Below are positions 5,293-9,614 of a stretch of 9,614 nt of DNA, piece by piece. The notes below the pieces were generated by a model that ran no database searches, was not told the DNA's origin, and saw only the letters and a list, made by a program, of their open reading frames with translations. Every line of letters begins with the position of its first letter. The stretch's first letter is position 1. The DNA is from a bacterium (GTDB lineage: Bacteria > Patescibacteriota > Patescibacteriia > 2-12-FULL-60-25). The position numbers and the translations under genes were made by a program. The DNA lies in NCBI GenBank assembly GCA_020056125.1, contig JAGVIJ010000122.1, positions 1-9,614 of the forward strand, in the 5' to 3' direction.

Positions 5293-7440
5293 ATGTCATT
5301 GCACACGCCTAATTTTTTAACTTGTCCGGCTTTTCCGGAATTACCGCCGGCATCAGATCAAGCTCCAAACGAGCCCGCTTCGACTCAACCGAATCGAGGC
5401 GAGCCTGTTTCGCCGTTTGAAAAAACAGCAGAAGAAAAACCCGCGTCTACACAATCGGCTGTTGCGCCCAAAGTTCGTTCGCGGCACAGGACGGGTTGGT
5501 GGATTTTTGGGATGGCAGTGATCGTAGCTGTAATTGTTACGGTTCCGGCGGTTTTAACTTTGATCAAAGCCGGCGCTGCAGCTACAGCCGCTAAAAATTA
5601 CGTGCAATCTGCGCAAACTAAAATTCAACAACTGGATATTGCGGGCGCGCAAATCGATCTGAAGGCGGCGAGCAGTCAGTTGTCTTTAGTCCGCACGACT
5701 TTGCTCGGAGTGGGCATGTGGCGCGATTTACCATTTTCCGGCACGCAGATTCGAGCCATGGAAGATGCGGCTTCGGCCGGCATCAGCACGCTGGATAGCG
5801 CCGTAGATATTTTGGATGTGGCCTCAACCATCATCGAGGCATTGCAAGGCGGACAAGAGGCGACTTGGGGATTAAACGTGGGCATTCCATCCACGCGCAA
5901 ATTCAGCGAGCTGACTGCGCAGGATAAATTGCAGTTATTGCAAAGATTGTATAACCAACTGCCGCGTCTGCGTTTGGCGCGCGATAAAATGTCTTTGGCT
6001 TTGGAGTTGTGGCGCCGCGTGCCGCAAGATCAATTGGCATCGCCGCTCAAGAGCGCGCTCAAACCTATGGCCGAGACACTGCCCATGTTACAGCGCTCTT
6101 TGGATGAAGCGGTGCCGTTGATCGAGGTGATTTTGCCTTTGGCCGGTTATCCTGATGCGCGGCGGTTTTTAGTGGTGTTGCAAAATGCGGATGAGTTAAG
6201 GCCGGGCGGCGGATTTATCGGCAACGTGGGAACCATCACCACAGTGGCCGGGGATTTTAAGGAATTTGAATTTACAGATGTTTATAATATTGATAATCCG
6301 GTTTCGGGCGTGTGGCGCGAAGAGCCTCCGGCGCCGCTCAAAAAATATTTGGGAGTGCAAAAGTGGTTTTTGCGCGATGCCAACTGGTCCCCGGATTTTC
6401 CGACTTCGGCTGAAACGGTTTTGGATTTTTATATTCGCGAGGTTGAGATGCAGACGCATCAAAAGTTACCCTTGCCGCCAGACACATATGTGGCACTGGA
6501 GCCCGGGTTGTTTGAATCTCTGTTGCGTTTGGTCGGGCCGCTGACCGTGAACGGGATCACTTTTGAAGCGGATAACTTTTTTGAAAAATTGGAATTTGAA
6601 GTTGAGGTGGGCTGGCATCAAAAAGGTTTGGCGGTTACGGCGCGCAAGGATATTGTGTCGCGGCTGGGAGAAGAGTTGATGGCGAAGTTGATGGCTTTGC
6701 CCTCGGCACGTTGGCCCGAGATTTTGGATTTGCTGACGCAAGCCTTGGAGCGCAAACAAATCATGGTGTATTCGCGCCAGCCAGAATTGCGCAAGGTTTT
6801 GGAAATGCGTAATTGGACGGCTGCGGCCAAACCAGCGCTGGGAGATTTTTTGTGGGTGGTGGATGCGAACATGGCTGCGCTCAAAACCGATGGCGCCATG
6901 AAGAAAGCCGTAAAATATGAATTGGATGCCACGGATCCCAAAGGATCCAAAGCCACGGTCACGCTGACTTATACCAACACAGCTAAAGATTTCAGCGACT
7001 ATCGCTATACGCGCTATCGGAGTTATACGCGAGTCTATGTGCCCGAGGGCAGTGAGTTGCTGGGCACGCAAGGCGCGCAAGATGATGATTTCAATAAAAC
7101 CGGCGGGCGCTATGTGCCGGGCAAAGCGGATGTATTTAAGGAGTTGGGCAAAACAGTCTATGGCGCTTTTTGGTCGGTGGAACCCAATAAAACCGCGACG
7201 TTAAGTTTCACCTATCGTTTGCCCGAAAGCGTGGTGCAACAAATTAAAGAAAAGAAGTATCGTTTGGATTGGCCAAAACAACCGGGGGCTGATAAGGTGA
7301 GCTTGACGCTGGAGCTCTTATTCGATAAGAAAATTAAATCCGCGGTGCCCGCTGAAGATCAAAACAAGTGGGGAGACGCGCGGTATGAAAACAAAACTGA
7401 TTCGTTGACCGATCGAGTTTTCGTTACAACTTTAGATTGA
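5293..7440 (+). CDS. DUF4012 domain-containing membrane-anchored protein
   Basis: The 715-residue protein has a cytoplasmic, proline- and alanine-rich, low-complexity N-terminus (1-66), one transmembrane helix (about 69-91) and a large presumably extracytoplasmic region. Residues 95-280 are mainly helical. The DUF4012 core follows: LVVLQNADELRPGGGFIGNV (293-312, matching the family's QN-x-E-R-x-GGFIG motif), then WFLRDANWSPDFPTSAE (358-374) and VALEPGLFESLLRLVGPLTV (400-419). The C-terminal part (about 540-710) is beta-rich. DUF4012 proteins occur in Patescibacteria, Chloroflexota and Actinomycetota, often near polysaccharide or envelope genes, and have no established biochemical activity that I know of. 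The neighbours here, three glycosyltransferases upstream and mreB downstream, fit an envelope role, but that is inference. A terminator upstream and its own ribosome-binding site suggest a separate transcript that may run into mreB. Confidence 0.88.
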   Translation: MSLHTPNFLTCPAFPELPPASDQAPNEPASTQPNRGEPVSPFEKTAEEKPASTQSAVAPKVRSRHRTGWWIFGMAVIVAVIVTVPAVLTLIKAGAAATAAKNYVQSAQTKIQQLDIAGAQIDLKAASSQLSLVRTTLLGVGMWRDLPFSGTQIRAMEDAASAGISTLDSAVDILDVASTIIEALQGGQEATWGLNVGIPSTRKFSELTAQDKLQLLQRLYNQLPRLRLARDKMSLALELWRRVPQDQLASPLKSALKPMAETLPMLQRSLDEAVPLIEVILPLAGYPDARRFLVVLQNADELRPGGGFIGNVGTITTVAGDFKEFEFTDVYNIDNPVSGVWREEPPAPLKKYLGVQKWFLRDANWSPDFPTSAETVLDFYIREVEMQTHQKLPLPPDTYVALEPGLFESLLRLVGPLTVNGITFEADNFFEKLEFEVEVGWHQKGLAVTARKDIVSRLGEELMAKLMALPSARWPEILDLLTQALERKQIMVYSRQPELRKVLEMRNWTAAAKPALGDFLWVVDANMAALKTDGAMKKAVKYELDATDPKGSKATVTLTYTNTAKDFSDYRYTRYRSYTRVYVPEGSELLGTQGAQDDDFNKTGGRYVPGKADVFKELGKTVYGAFWSVEPNKTATLSFTYRLPESVVQQIKEKKYRLDWPKQPGADKVSLTLELLFDKKIKSAVPAEDQNKWGDARYENKTDSLTDRVFVTTLD

Positions 7441-7476
7441 CGGCGTCTTATCGATTGTCTTACATCCTAAAGTCCG

Positions 7477-7540
7477 GTAGTCGCCCCGCCGTTGGCGGGG
7501 CGTTGATGAAAAATTTACGCACACTGAAGTGTGCGGCTAC
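7477..7540. repeat. REPIN-like pair of hairpins directly upstream of mreB
   Basis: GTAG (7477-7480) and T are followed by a perfect 9-bp stem (CGCCCCGCC 7482-7490 with GGCGGGGCG 7494-7502). A 15-nt A/T-rich spacer and a perfect 8-bp stem come next (CGCACACT 7518-7525 with AGTGTGCG 7528-7535), then G and CTAC (7537-7540). The plan is the same as at 4019-4067, with different stem sequences and a longer spacer. It occupies most of the 119-nt gap between the DUF4012 and mreB genes and ends 19 nt before the mreB ATG. Confidence 0.82.
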
Positions 7541-7559
7541 CACCTGCAACTCACTCATT

Positions 7560-8564
7560 ATGTTTGCAAAAAAAGTCGGCATTGATTTGGGAACCACCAC
7601 GGTTTTGGTTTATGTTCCTCAAAAAGGCATCATCATCAATGAGCCTTCGGTGGTTGCCATCTCATTGGTGGATAAGCGCGTGTTGGCCGTGGGTAAAGAG
7701 GCTAAAGAAATGTTGGGACGCACGCCCGATACCATTGTGGCATGTCGGCCGCTCAAGGAGGGCGTGATTGCGGACTATCGCATGACCGAGGCCATGCTTA
7801 GATATTTTTTAAATAAAGCTTTGGGGCGCATGAGATTTTTCAGGCCTGAAGTCATGGTGGCGGTGCCGGGCGGAATCACTTCCACCGAACGACGCGCCGT
7901 GATTGATGCCACGATCAGCGCGGGCGCGCGCGCCGCTTACATTATTAAAGAGCCGGTGGTGGCGGCCATTGGCGCGGATATTCCCATTGGTTCTCCGTCA
8001 GGCCACATGATTGTGGATGTGGGCGGAGGCACCAGTGAAATCGCTGTGATCTCGCTCGGCGGGATTGTGGCATCATCCTCGGTGCGCACGGGCGGCACCA
8101 AATTGGACGCGGCTATTCAAGAACATGTGCGGCGCAAATATGGTTTGGCCATCGGTGAGCGCACTGCCGAAGATATTAAAATTCGCATCGGCTCGGCTTT
8201 GTATTTGGAAAAGAAAATGGAAGTGCAAGTCAAAGGGCGCGATATGATCAATGGTTTGCCGCGTGTGATTACCGTCACGTCGGAAGATGTGACCGATGCC
8301 ATTCAACATGATTTGCAAGGCATCGTGGAGGCGATCAAAGAAGTTCTACAAGCCACGCCGCCCGAGCTCTCTGCGGATGTGATGGAGAAGGGCATGGTGC
8401 TCACGGGCGGCACAGCGCAATTGCGCAATTTGGATCGTTTGTTTTCCGATGCCACGGGAGTGCCGGCGTTTGTGGCTGATGATCCGCAATTGTGCGTGGC
8501 GCGCGGCACGGGCATTGCTTTGGAAAATTTGGAAAGCTACAAGCGGAGCATTTTTAGTTCGTAG
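7560..8564 (+). CDS. mreB: Rod-shape-determining protein MreB
   Basis: The 334-residue bacterial actin has the usual MreB length. It forms membrane-associated ATP-dependent filaments that position elongation-phase peptidoglycan synthesis. All ATPase motifs are visible: phosphate-1 GIDLGTTTVLV (7-17), the VPGGITSTERRAV segment (102-114), phosphate-2 DVGGGTSEIAVIS (153-165), the EPVVAAIGAD stretch (131-140) and the adenosine motif LTGGTAQLRNLD (281-292). The N-terminal MFAKK preceding the first strand fits the normal MreB start, so ATG 7560 is chosen. The frame is open upstream to the DUF4012 stop, with another ATG at 7506, but that extension would be encoded by the hairpin repeat. No Shine-Dalgarno precedes 7560. 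mreC, mreD, rodA and a PBP2 gene are not in the window. Confidence 0.95.
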   Translation: MFAKKVGIDLGTTTVLVYVPQKGIIINEPSVVAISLVDKRVLAVGKEAKEMLGRTPDTIVACRPLKEGVIADYRMTEAMLRYFLNKALGRMRFFRPEVMVAVPGGITSTERRAVIDATISAGARAAYIIKEPVVAAIGADIPIGSPSGHMIVDVGGGTSEIAVISLGGIVASSSVRTGGTKLDAAIQEHVRRKYGLAIGERTAEDIKIRIGSALYLEKKMEVQVKGRDMINGLPRVITVTSEDVTDAIQHDLQGIVEAIKEVLQATPPELSADVMEKGMVLTGGTAQLRNLDRLFSDATGVPAFVADDPQLCVARGTGIALENLESYKRSIFSS

Positions 8565-8636
8565 AAAACCGGGGCATGACCCGTTTAAATTAAAATCGCA
8601 TCATGATTTTTTTGACTCATGAAAATAGGACGATTG

Positions 8637-8664
8637 TTGACATAAATGCTATACTTGGCATAGT
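8637..8664 (+). promoter_or_regulatory. Probable promoter and operator of the toxin-antitoxin operon
   Basis: Two readings overlap. TTGACA (8637-8642), a perfect -35 box, is followed 16 nt later by CATAGT (8659-8664), which would place transcription start within a few bases of the ATG at 8674. Alternatively TGCTATACT (8647-8655) is an extended -10 giving a leader of about 12 nt. An imperfect inverted repeat, CTATACT and GGCATAG around 8656 (five of seven pairs), overlies these elements and could be the autoregulatory operator. No Shine-Dalgarno precedes the antitoxin, so the message is leaderless or nearly so. Confidence 0.55.
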
Positions 8665-8673
8665 GATAATAAT

Positions 8674-9174
8674 ATGCCCGCAATTGACGTAAAAAAATAC
8701 GAGAGTGTCATCCTGTATCTCGTTAAAAAACTCGGCGGAGAGATCCATGGCAAAAAGAAGCTCGCCAAGCTTTTGTATTATGTGGATTTTGATTTTTTCG
8801 AAAAATTCGAGCTGCCGGTAACCGGGGATACTTACAAAGCTTTGCCCATGGGTCCGTTCCCCGAACACATGCCCGAGATCATCGAAGGGTTGGTCGCCGA
8901 AAAACAGATCATCGTCGAATCCGTGGCCGAGCGCGAAGGATATCTGCCGACTGAAGTTTATAAAATTACATCGCAGGAAGTTAGCGGAGATCAACTCCGA
9001 CCTGACGAAAAAGCCATGCTCGATCGCGTAGTCGAGAAGTACGGCAATTTGACCGGCAAAGAGTTGGAAGTCCTCACTCATGCTGAAGCGCCATATCTGG
9101 GAACCGAGCCCGGCCAAGAGATTGCCTACGAGCTTGCGTTTTACAGGGGAACAGAATTCGCGGCGCATGCTTAA
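8674..9174 (+). CDS. Panacea-domain (SocA/DUF4065-like) probable antitoxin
   Basis: The 166-residue protein resembles the Panacea domain (formerly DUF4065, including SocA and GepA-type proteins), known as an antitoxin domain that pairs with many unrelated toxins. Evidence is the opening helix with KKLAKLLYYVDFDFFEKF (28-45), typical of the family's K-L-x-K-L-L-Y-Y-x-D-F signature. YKALPMGPFP (54-63) matches the Y-x-A-x-x-x-G-P-x-P signature, and LTGKELEVLTHAEAPY (126-141) matches the L-S-x-x-x-H-x-x-x-x-W/Y end motif. In type II systems it would bind and neutralise the cognate toxin and probably repress its own promoter. The gene has its own promoter-like upstream region and overlaps the next gene by 8 nt, the usual antitoxin-first order. 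Antitoxin function is inferred from family and gene arrangement. No separate helix-turn-helix domain is evident. Confidence 0.82.
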   Translation: MPAIDVKKYESVILYLVKKLGGEIHGKKKLAKLLYYVDFDFFEKFELPVTGDTYKALPMGPFPEHMPEIIEGLVAEKQIIVESVAEREGYLPTEVYKITSQEVSGDQLRPDEKAMLDRVVEKYGNLTGKELEVLTHAEAPYLGTEPGQEIAYELAFYRGTEFAAHA

Positions 9175-9532
9175 CTTTGTTTATCATCCGACTTATCTCA
9201 AACATATCGCCGCTCTGGAGCGGCGTTTTCCGCAAGTGAAACAAGGAGTCGAAGCGTTCAAGCGTCTTTGCGATTTTCAGTTTGATCCGGTTCAGCCCAG
9301 ACAGGTAATTGCGCCTGCCAAGTTACATCGCAGAAAACAATTGGAAGCATGCGGAATTTGGAAAATAGAGCTTGCGGTCGCTGGCGTTCGATCCAATCAA
9401 TCGCCGAGGATTTGGTTTGCGGTGCAAGGAGCGACCATTGTCTTCCTCTGCGCCGCGTCTCATATCGATAACTACGACGATAACAAAATGGAGGCGCTGG
9501 CCGAAAGCCTGGTGACGGACATTTTTAGCTAA
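9167..9532 (+). CDS. Probable RelE/ParE-superfamily-like toxin
   Basis: The 121-residue basic protein lies immediately downstream of, and overlapping, the Panacea antitoxin. An N-terminal strand MLNFVYHP (1-8) and helices (about 9-36) are followed by a basic stretch KLHRRKQLE (52-60). Strands come next: GIWKIELAV (63-71), SPRIWFAV (79-86) and ATIVFLCAASHI (89-100), then DNYDDNKMEAL (101-111). The order helices, W-x-I/R strand, hydrophobic strand, H-x-D/N-x-Y tail is like RelE/ParE toxins, which cleave ribosome-bound mRNA or poison gyrase, but the match is distant and no catalytic set is certain. R54, R55, K57, R75, R81 and H99 are candidates. The start at 9167 is chosen because MLNFVYHP begins the first strand and gives an 8-nt overlap; a longer open frame reaches 9080 but would overlap the antitoxin by 95 nt. 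AGGGGA at 9145-9150 is a distant possible ribosome site. Confidence 0.65.
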   Translation: MLNFVYHPTYLKHIAALERRFPQVKQGVEAFKRLCDFQFDPVQPRQVIAPAKLHRRKQLEACGIWKIELAVAGVRSNQSPRIWFAVQGATIVFLCAASHIDNYDDNKMEALAESLVTDIFS

Positions 9533-9554
9533 AAAGGCATTCTTAGGAGAACAA

Positions 9555-9576
9555 AAACAGCCCGGGTGGGCTGTTT
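9555..9576. terminator. Probable intrinsic terminator, possibly bidirectional
   Basis: A 9-bp stem (AAACAGCCC with GGGCTGTTT) with a GGGT loop lies 22 nt after the toxin stop. On the + strand only the three T residues of the stem follow, so termination may be weak. On the - strand the stem is followed by a five-T run, which would better terminate a gene entering from the right edge. Confidence 0.65.
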
Positions 9577-9614
9577 CCGGTCACGCATCCTATGTCGGTT
9601 GTCCCGACCACGCC

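Noticed and set aside
6466..7080. Long open frame (204 codons) on the minus strand
   Set aside because: It lies wholly inside the DUF4012 coding sequence, has no ribosome site and its translation is rich in H, R, Q and F without domain motifs, as expected for an antisense shadow.
4019..7540. CRISPR array from the repeated hairpins
   Set aside because: Copies are not regularly spaced, stems differ in sequence and no unique spacers of constant length separate them; no cas genes are present.
8566..8622. Possible mreB terminator (CGGG/CCCG hairpin, then the TCATGA repeat with seven T)
   Set aside because: The GC stem is 4 bp with a bulge and no adjacent T-run, and the T-run lies after a short palindrome that is too weak; no confident terminator can be called.
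9080..9166. Longer N-terminus for the toxin from 9080
   Set aside because: It would overlap the antitoxin by 95 nt and the extra 29 residues are just the antitoxin sequence read in another frame; the ATG at 9167 fits the fold and the usual short overlap.
8617..9168. Minus-strand open frame (183 codons) opposite the antitoxin
   Set aside because: It mirrors the Panacea gene almost exactly, carries no recognisable motif, and would end inside the promoter region of the sense operon.

Overview
The window reads as one strand of a compact bacterial genome. All supported genes lie on the + strand, with mostly short gaps and several overlaps or near-contacts. A DUF4012 envelope protein, an unusually short TsaB-like protein, small GT2 glycosyltransferases and mostly absent Shine-Dalgarno sequences suggest a Candidate Phyla Radiation (Patescibacteria) type genome. 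This is inference from gene content; no rRNA or other marker is present to fix the taxon.

Layout. Positions 1-87 hold the 3' end of an unidentified gene, followed 2 nt later by a shortened TsaB-like gene (90-479). Next is a glycosyltransferase block: a membrane-embedded synthase-like GT2 (533-2038), then two soluble rhamnosyltransferase-like GT2 enzymes (2095-3147 and 3144-3974) joined by an ATGA overlap. A run of degenerate 7-bp tandem repeats (2014-2086) sits at the first GT's 3' end and encodes its last residues. A paired-hairpin REP element (4019-4067) leads into an unusual gene pair (4109-4531 and 4538-5113): a two-helix membrane protein and a coiled-coil protein in the same frame, separated by one TAA. 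Positions 5114-5292 hold a rho-independent terminator and three more REP-type hairpins. A DUF4012 protein follows (5293-7440), then another paired REP element (7477-7540) pressed against the start of mreB (7560-8564). The window ends with a probable toxin-antitoxin module, a Panacea-domain antitoxin (8674-9174) overlapping a RelE-like toxin (9167-9532), and a hairpin terminator (9555-9576).

Working together. The three glycosyltransferases, the DUF4012 protein and MreB form an envelope and cell-shape neighbourhood: surface glycan synthesis, a large extracytoplasmic protein anchored by one membrane helix, and the cytoskeletal organiser of wall growth. The toxin-antitoxin module looks like an independent accessory cassette with its own promoter.

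The strongest structural signal outside genes is a family of seven hairpins at three sites. Each carries a GTAG (or reverse CTAC, once CTAT) foot, and the stems differ in sequence but remain perfectly paired. They fall into two subfamilies, GTAG-Y-CGC...GCG and GTAG-GGGC...GCCC. They match the architecture of REP/REPIN elements mobilised by REP-associated tyrosine transposases, though no such transposase lies in this window. No tRNA, rRNA, CRISPR array or gene-free stretch above 300 bases was seen.
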